A DNA stretch of 64,000 nucleotides, from the NCBI RefSeq assembly GCF_900112065.1, contig NZ_FOKE01000006.1, positions 401,900 to 465,899 on the forward strand, written 5' to 3'. Positions within the stretch are counted from its first letter, which is position 1. Each line of letters starts with the position of its first letter. This document shows, in pieces, positions 16,195 through 25,813 of the stretch. Both the position numbers and the translations under genes were made by a program. This stretch comes from Cohnella sp. OV330. Lineage in GTDB: Bacteria; Bacillota; Bacilli; Paenibacillales; Paenibacillaceae. The notes beneath the pieces were generated by a model. The model ran no database searches and was not told where the DNA came from. It was given only the letters and a program-made list of their open reading frames with translations.

Positions 16195-17974
16195 ACCGAT
16201 CCGCTTGACGCGGCTGTCGATGCGGTATCGGGTTCTGTTCGTTTTTTTCGTCCTGATCGTCGTGCCGTTTCTGCTCGTCGGGTATATCGCGCTGTCCAAG
16301 TCGGAGAAGACGATACGGCAAACGAACTTGGACGCCGTCGTGCTCACCGGTAAAAACCTGAATTCTTTTTTCCACTACGTCCAAAACGAGCAGGACAAGC
16401 TGATGGCTTCGGACGAGCTGCAGGCGCTCATGTCACGGGGCGTCCGGCAGGGGACGGACGAGATCGCGTTCGCAAACGAGCTGCTTTCGTATATCGACAG
16501 CGTCAATTATTCGAATCAATTGTTCAATATTCGCGTCCTGCCGCTGGATCCGGCCGCCATGCCTACTTTTATGCATTCCGCTTACGGCGCGCAGGACGTG
16601 GCTTCGCAAGGGTGGTATCGCAGCATTGTGCAAGAAGGACGCGCTTTTTGGAAGGTATTCGCGCCCGCGGAGCTACCCGGAGCGGCGCTGGAACCGACGC
16701 TAAGCGATATCAAGCGTCTGCACAGCCTGAAGTCATTCGCGCCGCTCGGCGTCGTCGTCATGGACATTCGGCCTTCCATGCTGTCCAGCTTCATCGATCC
16801 GATCAAGCAGTTTCCCAATCAACGGATATGGCTGCTGACCAAGGACGACCGGATCGTATACGCGACGGACGGCCGTTACGGCGATCTGCCGCCGGACGCC
16901 GCCATGCTCGGAACGCTCTCGCCTCCGAAAGCTTCAGCGACCTTGAAATTCGACGGGCAGCCGTCCCTCGTCAACGCCGCGTCGCTGCTTGAGAACGAGC
17001 TGAAACTGGTGAGCGTCACGCCGCTTACGGATCTGGACAATCCCGTCTCGGTGCTGAGCCGGCTGAATTTCACCTTTTTGCTGTTTTACTTTGCGTTGTC
17101 TATCACGCTGGCGGGCTACATCACCGTGAAATACACGAATCCGATCACCGCGCTCGTCCGGGAAATGAGGGAGATCGTTCGTCACAGCTTCAGCGAGACG
17201 GCCGTATCCGAATCGCGACTCGCCGACAGGCGCGACGAGATCGGCTGGCTGTACAGGGGCATGTACAACATGATCCGGGAGATCCAGCATCTGCTTAAGG
17301 AGACGAAGGAGTCCGAGAAGCGCAAAAAGCAGCTTCAGTTCGAAGTGCTGAATTATCAGATCAATCCTCACTTTCTGTACAACACGCTCGACACGATTCG
17401 CTGGAAAGCGGAGGAGAAGCAGGCAAGCGAGATCGGAGAGATCGCGAGCTCCCTCGCCTCGTTGTTCAGATTGACGCTGAACCGCGGCAAGGAGATCACG
17501 ACGGTTCGCCGGGAGCTTGCGCTGCTCCAGGCGTATCTGAACATTGAGCAGGCGCGCCAGGACAGGCCGGTCCCCGTTATCTTCCGAATCGACGACGCCT
17601 TGCTGGAGCTGCCGCTCATGCGCCTTATTTTGCAGCCGCTCGTGGAGAATGCGATCCGGCACGGCATTGCGGACAAAGGCGAGGAAGGCATGATCGTCGT
17701 CCAGGGCGGGCTGGAAGACGGCCGGATCGAGTTCAGGATCGCCGACAACGGCCCGGGCATCCCGGAGGACATCCGCAGTACGCTGCTCGAGCCGTCGGCG
17801 GCGGCGAAGCGGGACCGGGAGGGCGGATTGGGCCTCATCAACGTCCATGAACGGCTGCGCCATTATTTCGGCGAGCCGTTCGGCCTGCAGGCGATCAGCG
17901 AACCGGGAAGAGGTACGACCATCGTGCTGATCCACCCCGTGCTGCCCGACGGGCGGACCGAGCTGGACGAGTAA
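16187..17974 (+). CDS. YesM-type sensor histidine kinase
   Basis: 595 residues. Membrane segments near 15-37 and 288-310 bracket an extracellular dCache-like sensor. HAMP (about 310-365) and a His_kinase domain follow, with phosphoacceptor His395 in INPHFLYNTLDTI, then an ATPase domain with the N box (LVENAIRHG) and the G box (DNGPGIP). It is translationally coupled to the response regulator by an 8-nt overlap. In this family the sensor detects sugars outside the cell, sometimes through the binding lipoprotein. Confidence 0.94.
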   Translation: MSKPIRLTRLSMRYRVLFVFFVLIVVPFLLVGYIALSKSEKTIRQTNLDAVVLTGKNLNSFFHYVQNEQDKLMASDELQALMSRGVRQGTDEIAFANELLSYIDSVNYSNQLFNIRVLPLDPAAMPTFMHSAYGAQDVASQGWYRSIVQEGRAFWKVFAPAELPGAALEPTLSDIKRLHSLKSFAPLGVVVMDIRPSMLSSFIDPIKQFPNQRIWLLTKDDRIVYATDGRYGDLPPDAAMLGTLSPPKASATLKFDGQPSLVNAASLLENELKLVSVTPLTDLDNPVSVLSRLNFTFLLFYFALSITLAGYITVKYTNPITALVREMREIVRHSFSETAVSESRLADRRDEIGWLYRGMYNMIREIQHLLKETKESEKRKKQLQFEVLNYQINPHFLYNTLDTIRWKAEEKQASEIGEIASSLASLFRLTLNRGKEITTVRRELALLQAYLNIEQARQDRPVPVIFRIDDALLELPLMRLILQPLVENAIRHGIADKGEEGMIVVQGGLEDGRIEFRIADNGPGIPEDIRSTLLEPSAAAKRDREGGLGLINVHERLRHYFGEPFGLQAISEPGRGTTIVLIHPVLPDGRTELDE

Positions 17975-17990
17975 GAGACAGCCATTCAAG

Positions 17991-18024
17991 CCCCTCCGGC
18001 CCTTGCGGGCAGGAGGGGTATTTT
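17991..18024 (+). terminator. Terminator after the two-component pair
   Basis: A CCCCTCC/GGAGGGG stem with an inner GCCC/GGGC stem (17991-18018) is followed by TATTTT. The importer genes downstream therefore probably have their own promoter within 18025-18150. Confidence 0.7.
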
Positions 18025-18164
18025 GCAGACCGCGCATGTCTGCCGGACCGCGCCAGGCGCACCGCGCGATAAACGGCTTAGTCCTGTATCAGTAAACCTT
18101 ATTCCCGTCACATGTCAGCATGCGGGCGCTCGGTGCTATGCTGAATGCAGGGAGGGAAGCAAGG

Positions 18165-19106
18165 ATGAAGGACGCGTTTCGAAGACGCAAAAGAAGGGGC
18201 GGAAGCGGACTCGGGACGTTCAGGTCCCAGCTTACGCTGCAGCTGATGGTGCTGCCCTGCATGGCGTTTTTGCTGATTTTCGCTTATGTGCCGATCGCGG
18301 GGAACGTCATCGCTTTTCAGGATTTTAACTTGTCGGGCGGATTTTTCGGCAGCCGGTTTATCGGGCTGGCTCATTTTCGCGAGATGTTCTCCGACCCGAG
18401 CTTTTACATGGCGATGAGAAATACCGTCATTCTAAGCTTGCTCAATATGCTTATCGTTTTTCCGGCGCCGCTGCTTTTCGCGCTGATCGTGAACGAGATT
18501 CCTATTTTGCGGTTCAAAAAAATCGTTCAGACGAGCAGTTATTTGCCCAACTTCATCTCGTTCGCGATGGTCGCTTCGATGTGGATTTTTCTGCTGGACC
18601 CGAAGGGCATGGTCAATCAATCGCTGATGCTGCTCCATCTGACGAAGCATCCGATCGAATTTTGGACGGAGCCCGGGCTGTTCCGCCCGCTGTCCGTCGT
18701 GATCGGCATCTGGAAAGGCGTCGGCTGGGGCGCGATCATTTATCTCGCCGCGATCTCGGGCATCAATCCCGATCTGTACGAGGCGGCCAAGATGGACGGA
18801 GCCGGACGGATCAAGCGCATTTTTTACATCACGCTGCCCAATCTGATTCCTTTGTTCTCGATTCTGTTCATTTTGAACGTCGGAACGCTGTTCAGCGGCA
18901 ATCTCGACCAATCGGTACTGCTGGGCAACTCCTTCAACAAAGAAACCTCTTACGTGATCGAGTACTATTCGCTGCAGATGGGATTGGAGCTTACCCGCTA
19001 TTCTTACGCAACGGCCGTCAGCTTTTTCCAATCCGTCATGGCGATCGTACTGGTGCTTATCGCGAATTGGTTCTCGGGAAAAGTATCCGGCAACCGCTTG
19101 TTCTAA
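18165..19106 (+). CDS. Sugar ABC transporter permease, LplB type (second importer)
   Basis: 313 residues, six predicted membrane segments, EAA loop with YEAAKMDGAGRIKRIFYITLP. The ATG at 18165 is chosen because GGAGG (18151-18155) sits at proper spacing; an in-frame ATG at 18120 has no such site. It is clearly a paralogue of the permease at 3.4 kb but not a recent copy. It pairs with the next permease and relies on an ATPase encoded elsewhere. Confidence 0.93.
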   Translation: MKDAFRRRKRRGGSGLGTFRSQLTLQLMVLPCMAFLLIFAYVPIAGNVIAFQDFNLSGGFFGSRFIGLAHFREMFSDPSFYMAMRNTVILSLLNMLIVFPAPLLFALIVNEIPILRFKKIVQTSSYLPNFISFAMVASMWIFLLDPKGMVNQSLMLLHLTKHPIEFWTEPGLFRPLSVVIGIWKGVGWGAIIYLAAISGINPDLYEAAKMDGAGRIKRIFYITLPNLIPLFSILFILNVGTLFSGNLDQSVLLGNSFNKETSYVIEYYSLQMGLELTRYSYATAVSFFQSVMAIVLVLIANWFSGKVSGNRLF

Positions 19107-19133
19107 TATCGCTGCGAACGGAGATGAAAGCAC

Positions 19134-20027
19134 ATGCATGCCCGCATCAGGCTTACGGCGGAGGACAAGGCCGTCAACGTATTCGTGATCGTCGTCACCG
19201 TCCTTGCGCTGCTGGCGACCTTTTATCCGATCTATTACTTGCTCGTTTATTCGCTCAACGATCCGATCGACGCCGCGAGCGGCGGCCTCTATTGGTTCCC
19301 CCGCAAATTCACGCTCGAAAATTACGAATACGTGTTCAAAAACGACCATTTGCTGGGCTCGTTTCTGATCACGGCGGCCCGTACCGCGCTCGGGACGCTG
19401 ACCGGCGTGCTGTTTACGGCTTTGGGCGCCTACGCCCTGTCCAAGGATCGGCTTGCGCTGCGCAAGGTTTATTCGATCGTGGGCCTGGTTACGATGTATT
19501 TCAGCGGCGGCCTGATTCCCAGCTACCTGCTGTACCAGCGGCTGCACTTGCTCGACACGTTTTGGGTATATATCGTCCCGGCGCTGTTCAGCATTTACAA
19601 CGCCCTGCTGTTCATGGCTTTTTTCCGTCAGCTGCCGAGCGAGCTCGAAGAGTCGGCCAAAGTGGACGGGGCGGGGGATTTCTACATTTTCGCAAGGCTG
19701 GTGCTTCCTTTATCCAAGCCCGTGCTGGCAACCGTTTCTTTGTTCGTAGCCGTCAACCATTGGAACGACTGGTTCTCCTCGGCCTATTTCGTATCGAATC
19801 AAAATCTGTGGACGCTGCCGACGATCATCGTACGCATGCTGTCGGACAATTCGATCATGGACAATATGAAAAACATGTCTCCGGGCATGCGCATGGATCC
19901 GCTGTCCACGCTGCTGGCGATCAAGTACGCGACGCTGATCGTCACGATCCTGCCGATCGCGGCCGTGTATCCGTTCATCCAGAAGTATTTCGTCCAAGGC
20001 ATGATGGTCGGGGCGATCAAGGCTTAA
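19134..20027 (+). CDS. Carbohydrate ABC transporter permease, YtcP/LplC type (second importer)
   Basis: 297 residues with six predicted membrane segments. The EAA loop contains ELEESAKVDGAGDFYIFA, and the protein ends YFVQGMMVGAIKA as expected for the subfamily. It follows its partner permease by 27 bp, with GGAGA upstream of the ATG. A short TTCG-capped hairpin lies between it and the binding-protein gene. Confidence 0.93.
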   Translation: MHARIRLTAEDKAVNVFVIVVTVLALLATFYPIYYLLVYSLNDPIDAASGGLYWFPRKFTLENYEYVFKNDHLLGSFLITAARTALGTLTGVLFTALGAYALSKDRLALRKVYSIVGLVTMYFSGGLIPSYLLYQRLHLLDTFWVYIVPALFSIYNALLFMAFFRQLPSELEESAKVDGAGDFYIFARLVLPLSKPVLATVSLFVAVNHWNDWFSSAYFVSNQNLWTLPTIIVRMLSDNSIMDNMKNMSPGMRMDPLSTLLAIKYATLIVTILPIAAVYPFIQKYFVQGMMVGAIKA

Positions 20028-20045
20028 TTTCCGCTGCGGTATCTG

Positions 20046-20059
20046 AGGCCTTCGGGCCT
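20046..20059 (+). promoter_or_regulatory. TTCG-capped hairpin before the binding-protein gene
   Basis: AGGCC-TTCG-GGCCT with a few T residues after it. It may act as a weak attenuator or mRNA end, setting receptor level against permease level. Confidence 0.35.
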
Positions 20060-20100
20060 TTCGATATAAAAGGTAGAACAGATCTGGGGAGGAAACGAAA

Positions 20101-21804
20101 ATGGGGAAAAAAGCGAAGGGTTTGTCTGCGCTGCTCGCCGTCTGCATGGGAGCCGCGCTGCTGGCGGGCTGCGCCGGCAATAACGACGGGGGCGCCGCCA
20201 GCGCGACCGGCACGAACGGCGCCGCGGGAACGAACGAATCGGCCGCATCCGGCACGGCTGCCGCAAGCGGCGATTCGTCGCCGATCACGCTCAGCCTGTA
20301 TTCGGACAGAGGCTGGTACAGCGACTGGACCGGGCCCGGCGCGCAGCGGATCGAACAGAAGACCGGCGTTCATTTCAACGTCAAAAAACCGGTCCAGGAC
20401 GATGGGGACGGCAAAGACATCGCGCTAATGATCGCCAGCAATAACATGCCGGACGTGATGGTGGTCGATTCGGGCAACAAAATGCTGCAGCAATTGATCG
20501 AAGGCAATTATTTGTATTCAATGGATGAATTGATCGAAAAATACGCGCCCGGTCTCGGCACGATCCTGAATGAGCAGTACGGGCCGGAGCTGCTGACCAA
20601 TTTCAAGGAAAAGGACGGCAAAACGTACAAGCTCGTGTCCGGCTATCAGACGGAAAAATACTTGGAGGAAGCGAAGAAAAACGCGGGACTCGCGCCGGTG
20701 TGGCTGCCGCAGCTCGTCGTCCGCAAAGATTACTACGACGAGATCGGACGGCCGGACACGTCTACGCCTGAGAAATTCATGAAAGCGCTCGAGCAGATGG
20801 CCGCCAAGCATCCCGACAAAATCCCTTATATCGGCGACAAAAGCCAGCATACCGGCGATCTCAGCTGGTTTAATCCGCAATTCGGCGTCGCCCCCTATTA
20901 CGTGGACGGGGACAGCGTTAAAAATACGATTCACGATCCAAAGTGGAAAGAGGCGCTCAAGTTCGGCTTTGAGCTCGCTAGCAAAGGCTTGCTGACGAAG
21001 GAATCGTTCGTCAACACCAACGACGTGACCGCGCAAAAGGTCGCGGCCGGCGACGCGATCGTATGGGCTTACAATTCGACGGCCGAAAACGCCGCGCCGC
21101 CCAAAGACAATCCGGACACGCAATTCGAGGTATTGCCTCCGTTCGAGAGCTACATGTATCCGACGATCCCGACGGGATGGCTCGCGCTCGTCGTTCCGAA
21201 GAGCAACAAAAATCCGGCGCGCACGATGAAGATGCTCGAGTACGCGGCGTCCAAGGAAGGCCAGGAGGACTTTTTCTTCGGCATCCAGGGACAAGGCGCG
21301 GACGACTTCAAGAGCCTGTCCGACGGTCCCCACTTCTATTTCGACTCGGCGGTGCCGAACGATTATTTCCAGGAAGGCAAGCCGACCTACACGAAAAGCT
21401 TCTCGGACGCGCTGAACAAGGATTGGGGCGGAACGTGGAGCCAAGTCGGATTCGGCGAGCCGATCGTGCTGATCGCCAATTGGGCCGTCACCAATACCGT
21501 GCAGTGGAATCCGACCGACGAGAAGAAGGTCGCTTACGATAAGCTCATGTCTTCCAAGATGAAGTTTTTCCCGGAATTCAACTTCAAGATCGACAGCGCC
21601 GGCGAGTTCGGGGTCATCGACGCGAAGATCAAATCGCTGAAGGCCGACTATGTGACGAAGCTCGTATTCGCGCATTCGGAAGCCGAGTTCGAGTCGACGT
21701 TCGCCAGCTTCGAGAAGGTCGCCGACCAACTTGGCATCGCCAAGCTCGAGGCGGAGTACACAAGGCAATACGCGGAGTTGAAGCAGAAGCTGGGCAATCC
21801 GTAA
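20101..21804 (+). CDS. Extracellular solute-binding lipoprotein (second importer)
   Basis: 567 residues. The signal peptide has the lipobox LAGC (Cys24) followed by a Gly/Ala/Ser/Thr linker; the rest is the large binding fold of family-1 oligosaccharide receptors. GGGGAGG lies just before the ATG. It should present sugar to the two permeases encoded upstream. Its placement before GH101-like, GH110-like and GH29 genes suggests a fucose- or galactose-containing oligosaccharide, but ligand choice cannot be read from sequence. Confidence 0.92.
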   Translation: MGKKAKGLSALLAVCMGAALLAGCAGNNDGGAASATGTNGAAGTNESAASGTAAASGDSSPITLSLYSDRGWYSDWTGPGAQRIEQKTGVHFNVKKPVQDDGDGKDIALMIASNNMPDVMVVDSGNKMLQQLIEGNYLYSMDELIEKYAPGLGTILNEQYGPELLTNFKEKDGKTYKLVSGYQTEKYLEEAKKNAGLAPVWLPQLVVRKDYYDEIGRPDTSTPEKFMKALEQMAAKHPDKIPYIGDKSQHTGDLSWFNPQFGVAPYYVDGDSVKNTIHDPKWKEALKFGFELASKGLLTKESFVNTNDVTAQKVAAGDAIVWAYNSTAENAAPPKDNPDTQFEVLPPFESYMYPTIPTGWLALVVPKSNKNPARTMKMLEYAASKEGQEDFFFGIQGQGADDFKSLSDGPHFYFDSAVPNDYFQEGKPTYTKSFSDALNKDWGGTWSQVGFGEPIVLIANWAVTNTVQWNPTDEKKVAYDKLMSSKMKFFPEFNFKIDSAGEFGVIDAKIKSLKADYVTKLVFAHSEAEFESTFASFEKVADQLGIAKLEAEYTRQYAELKQKLGNP

Positions 21805-21828
21805 CAAAAGCGGGAGTGGAGAGGTCTT

Positions 21829-23871
21829 ATGCTTGAAATTGAGAACGATCGGCTGGCCGTTCGCTTGTACGAATGGCCGGCAGTCGAGCGGTATACGCAC
21901 AAAGCGACCGGAACGAAGCTTGGCGGCAGCGGGCCCGAGGGACGATTGGCCGTCAACGGCGAGGAGGTCGGCTGGGACGAGTGGGCGATCGTGCGCTCGC
22001 CGTCGGCCGACCGGACGGCGCTCGGCTACACTCTGACGATGAAGCGGACCGGCCTGCGGATCGCGATGGACTATCGGCTGGAGGAGGCTGCGCTGAAACT
22101 GACCGTCACGGTGACGGACGACCCCGGCGAGCGGCTGGTACGTTTGGATTGGATGGGCCAGCCGCTGCTATCCTGCGACGGATCGGCATTCTCCTTCGAG
22201 CGGACGGAGATCCGGCAGAAGAGCTGGAAGCTGATCCCCGGCGGAGGAAGAGGACTGTATGACCGGAGCCGGGAATTCGACAAGATCGGCGATGCGATCC
22301 CGGACGCCGCCGACGTGCCGACCATGCACGCCTGCCTGTTCGATGGCCGACTATGCTGCTTCGTGCAGACGAATTATCCCGTCATTCCGCTGCTCAGCCG
22401 CTTGTCGCCGCACAAGCGCGACCCGGGCCGCTCGGGCGGCTTCGCGATCGGGCCGAATACGTACCAGTACCGTGTCCGCAAGCAAACGATGGAGCCGCTG
22501 GAGCTGAAGGTCGTATTTCTGGAGGATATGAACGGGGACGGCATCGCCGACGAATGCGACTACCAGCTGTGGATGAACAGGCAGCTGCCCGACGCCGATC
22601 CGATGTATACGAAGGGAATCTGGTACAAGGTGTTCAACGCGGAGAAGGAACGCGGCGTGCTGACGTCCTTCAAGGAGACGCTGGAGATCATACGAATGAT
22701 CTATCAGGTGACGGATGGCATGCCGCAGATCGCTTATCTGACCGGCTGGCAGTTCGACGGTCACGATACGGGGTATCCGTCCATGAACCGCGTCAATCCG
22801 AAGCTGGCCGAAAATCCGGAGCGCGCTTCGGAGGAGCTTGAGGCGCTCGTTCGCGTCGCGCGCGAGCGGTACAATTGCATCGTGAGCTACCATATCAATC
22901 TGGACGACGCATACGTGGATGCGCCCGACTTTAATCCGGACCTGCTCAGCCGCGACCCGGACGGTGCGGCGCGAATCTGGCTCGACACGGCGAAGCAGCG
23001 CGCTTATCACATGAGTCATACGAAGGACGTAGAGAGCGGCGACGTCTTCCGGAGAATCGACGACTTTTTGCGGACGGTTCCCGTATCGCATACCGTGCAG
23101 GTGGACGCGTTCCGAAATACGAACGCCAGCTGGGAGCCGGACGGATATATCGGTCCGCTGGAAGAACTCGTCTGCGGCATGAAGCCGATATTGGCCTATT
23201 TCCGGGAGCGCGGCATCGACGTGTCGACGGAAGGACAGAACGGCATGCCGGTAGAGGACGGCGGATTGTTCGGCGCCTACTGGCACTATTCGCCTTCCCT
23301 TCAGTACCACGGCAAGATCGTGGGCGGCGGCAGCGTCGACATGAATGCGGTCGCCTGGGGCAAAGGCGCATCCTTCGACTCCGACGTGCTGTACCGGGGA
23401 GCGCCGACGCGGCTGCTCGGCGAGCAGTTTCATGCCAACGATTTCGTAGCGGGCTGGGAACGCATCCTCGACATTATTTTTCTGGGTTCGCTGCTCTATC
23501 AATTTTACCTGGCCCGCGAGATGGTCGAATGGCGGGAAGACGAGAAGAAGGTATACATCCGGTACGCGGACGGCGTGACGGTGAATATCCGCAAGGCGGA
23601 GCAGCAGCTGGCGGTTCGCTGGGACCGGCTCGCGATCGCCGACAACGACGATCGGTTCATTCCGCTTGGAGAACGAATCTACCTGTACAGCAAGCACGGC
23701 GCCGACCGGTCCTGGCCGCTGCCGCCGGATTGGCAGGAGACGGGCATCGCGGCTGTCCGGCTGGAGTCGGACGGCGGGAGACCGCCGGTGGCGTTCGAAC
23801 AGGCGGACGGGGAGATCCGGCTGCGGCTCGATCCAAGATCGCCCGTCATGCTGACCCGTTCGGGAGCCTGA
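21829..23871 (+). CDS. GH101-like (endo-alpha-N-acetylgalactosaminidase family) protein
   Basis: 680 residues with no signal peptide. An N-terminal beta-sandwich (about 1-240) precedes a barrel with YLTGWQFDGHDTGYP, resembling the GH101 GWQxxGHD motif. Candidate catalytic residues are Asp426 in TVQVDAFR and Glu468 in DVSTEGQNG, spaced as expected for a retaining pair. GH101 enzymes release the Gal-beta-1,3-GalNAc core from O-glycans. This protein is much shorter than secreted GH101 enzymes and lacks their extra modules, so it may act inside the cell on imported glycans or glycopeptides, or have a different specificity. It lies 24 bp after the binding-protein gene. Confidence 0.65.
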   Translation: MLEIENDRLAVRLYEWPAVERYTHKATGTKLGGSGPEGRLAVNGEEVGWDEWAIVRSPSADRTALGYTLTMKRTGLRIAMDYRLEEAALKLTVTVTDDPGERLVRLDWMGQPLLSCDGSAFSFERTEIRQKSWKLIPGGGRGLYDRSREFDKIGDAIPDAADVPTMHACLFDGRLCCFVQTNYPVIPLLSRLSPHKRDPGRSGGFAIGPNTYQYRVRKQTMEPLELKVVFLEDMNGDGIADECDYQLWMNRQLPDADPMYTKGIWYKVFNAEKERGVLTSFKETLEIIRMIYQVTDGMPQIAYLTGWQFDGHDTGYPSMNRVNPKLAENPERASEELEALVRVARERYNCIVSYHINLDDAYVDAPDFNPDLLSRDPDGAARIWLDTAKQRAYHMSHTKDVESGDVFRRIDDFLRTVPVSHTVQVDAFRNTNASWEPDGYIGPLEELVCGMKPILAYFRERGIDVSTEGQNGMPVEDGGLFGAYWHYSPSLQYHGKIVGGGSVDMNAVAWGKGASFDSDVLYRGAPTRLLGEQFHANDFVAGWERILDIIFLGSLLYQFYLAREMVEWREDEKKVYIRYADGVTVNIRKAEQQLAVRWDRLAIADNDDRFIPLGERIYLYSKHGADRSWPLPPDWQETGIAAVRLESDGGRPPVAFEQADGEIRLRLDPRSPVMLTRSGA

Positions 23872-23903
23872 TTGCATTCATTTATTTAATCCATGCCTTA
23901 GAT

Positions 23904-23942
23904 AAGGAAATGCCTGCCGGGAAGCCGGACAGGCATTTCCTT
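23904..23942 (+). terminator. Long hairpin between the GH101-like and GH110-like genes
   Basis: A perfect 13-bp stem (23904-23916 with 23930-23942) carries an inner CCGG/CCGG-type pairing. T residues are only within the 3' arm, so it may be a partial terminator or an mRNA stabiliser. Confidence 0.5.
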
Positions 23943-24000
23943 GCGCTTCTGAAGGAAACGGCGGCGCAGCTTAACTTTGACTGCCAGAAAGGGGAAAGAG

Positions 24001-25743
24001 ATGAAGAAGCAGAAAGCAGGACACGAAGCTTTGGCATCAAATTCATTGGATCGAGCCGTTTTTCGGCTTGAAGACTACGGCGCGAAGCCGGATTCCGGCC
24101 TGGATGCCACGGTCGCAATGCGCCGCGCGATCGCCGCGGTTTCGTCCGCAGGAAGACCGGCACTGCTAGCCTGCGGACCGGGGCGATACGATTTTTATCC
24201 CGCAGAGGCCGCGAAGGTGCCTTATTTTATAACGAATACGGCCAGCGAAGCGGAAAATCCAGATATCACGAAGACGATCGGCATTTATCTGAAAAACGTA
24301 CGAGATCTGACGATCGACGGGGGCGGCGCGCTCTTCGTCTTCCACGGCAAGCAAACGATGCTTGCCCTGGATCGCTGCGATCGTATCGCGATTCGTCGGC
24401 TCCGCTTTGACTATGCGGCGCCGACGGTGACGGAGGCGAAAGTGACCGGCGTCGGCGCATACTGGCTGACGCTTGAGGCGCATTCCGACAGCCGATATGA
24501 GATCGACGACGGCCAATTGTATTGGACCGGAGAAGGCTGGCGATTCCGCGACGGTCCGATGCAGGCATTCGATCCCGCGAGCGATTCGACCTGGCGGATC
24601 GATAATTTGATTCAAGCGGCTTCCTCGGCGGAGGCGGAGGGGCCGGGGCGGATTCGGCTGCAGTTCGACGCATCCGGCGCGCGGACGCTGTCCGGCATCG
24701 AACCGGGGTTCGTCCTGCAATGCCGCGACGGCATCCGCGACCAGGTCGGCGTGTTCCTGCTGAACAGCCGGGACGTGACGATGGAGGAGGTCGGCCTGCA
24801 CTTCATGCATGGGTTGGGCGTAGTCGGACAGTACAGCGAGCGCCTTGCTTTTTCGCGGCTCACGCTCGCTCCCCGTCCGGAGACGGGCCGCACCGTTGCC
24901 GCATTCGCGGACTTCATTCATTTGATGGGCTGCAGGGACAAAATCTCAATCGCGGACAGCTTTTTCTCCGGCGCCCACGACGACGCCGTCAATGTGCACG
25001 GTACTTATTTGCGTATCGAGGGGAGGCCCGCGCCAAACCGGCTCCTTGTGCGGTTCATGCATCCGCAGAGCTACGGCTTCGAAGCTTTTCGCGCGGGCGA
25101 CGAGATCGAATTCGCCGGCGCCCGCACGCTGACGGCGAGCGGCATGGGAACGGTCACGGCTGTACAGCGGCTCAGCGACCGGTTGCTCGAATTGTCGCTG
25201 GCGGAGCCGGCGCCGGAGGCAGTCGGCGTGGGGGACGTCGTGGAGAACGTGACCTGGACGCCGGAGGTGCATATCGCCGGCAACCGGTTCGCGCGCATTC
25301 CGACGCGCGGCATCCTCCTGACGACGCGCCGCCCGGCAATCATTGAAAACAATTCGTTCGAACGGACGCGGATGAGCGCCGTTTGGATCGAGGGCGACGC
25401 GTCCTCCTGGTTCGAATCCGGTCCGGTGCGCGATCTGACGATCCGCGGGAACCGGTTCGCCGACTGCGGCGACGCCGACTGTCCGGTAATCGCGATCGTG
25501 CCGGCCGTTTCCGAGCCGGATGCGGAGCGGCCGGTCCACAGCCATATCCGTATCGAGGACAATCGCTTCGAGACGCGGGACGCCATCGTGCTGGAGGCGC
25601 GCGGAACGCGGGGCCTTGCATTCGTCGGCAACGAGATTCGCGCGTCGCAGGCGGCAGGCTTCGGTAAGCCCGACGACGCGATCCGGCTGACGGCATGCGC
25701 CGATACGGACATGCGGGGCAACCGGTTGTTTTTTAGCGGATAA
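24001..25743 (+). CDS. GH110-like alpha-1,3-galactosidase (parallel beta-helix)
   Basis: 580 residues, right-handed beta-helix fold with repeated short strands through the protein. Family-type blocks are visible: a DYGAKPDSGLDATVAMRRAI start, FHGKQTMLALDRC, and GAHDDAVNVHGTYLRI near residues 322-337, in line with the acidic motif of GH110. GH110 enzymes remove alpha-1,3-linked galactose, including from blood group B-type and linear B structures. No signal peptide is visible, so cytoplasmic action on imported glycans is likely. The ATG at 24001 follows AAAGGGGAAAGAG; an earlier in-frame ATG at 23977 has no site. Confidence 0.72.
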   Translation: MKKQKAGHEALASNSLDRAVFRLEDYGAKPDSGLDATVAMRRAIAAVSSAGRPALLACGPGRYDFYPAEAAKVPYFITNTASEAENPDITKTIGIYLKNVRDLTIDGGGALFVFHGKQTMLALDRCDRIAIRRLRFDYAAPTVTEAKVTGVGAYWLTLEAHSDSRYEIDDGQLYWTGEGWRFRDGPMQAFDPASDSTWRIDNLIQAASSAEAEGPGRIRLQFDASGARTLSGIEPGFVLQCRDGIRDQVGVFLLNSRDVTMEEVGLHFMHGLGVVGQYSERLAFSRLTLAPRPETGRTVAAFADFIHLMGCRDKISIADSFFSGAHDDAVNVHGTYLRIEGRPAPNRLLVRFMHPQSYGFEAFRAGDEIEFAGARTLTASGMGTVTAVQRLSDRLLELSLAEPAPEAVGVGDVVENVTWTPEVHIAGNRFARIPTRGILLTTRRPAIIENNSFERTRMSAVWIEGDASSWFESGPVRDLTIRGNRFADCGDADCPVIAIVPAVSEPDAERPVHSHIRIEDNRFETRDAIVLEARGTRGLAFVGNEIRASQAAGFGKPDDAIRLTACADTDMRGNRLFFSG

Positions 25744-25769
25744 CGGGTCTTAAACCAGGCGCGGCATGT

Positions 25770-25781
25770 ATCGTGTATGAT
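25770..25781 (+). promoter_or_regulatory. Candidate GntR operator overlapping its own -10 element
   Basis: ATCGTGTATGAT contains the likely -10 TATGAT (25776-25781), 33 bp before the regulator start. The same 12-mer recurs in reverse complement before the SDR gene at 26533-26544. The motif is an imperfect palindrome, as expected for a dimeric GntR-family repressor. Confidence 0.6.
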
Positions 25782-25813
25782 AAGATGGAGCAAACATTGA
25801 AGAGGGTGAGCCC

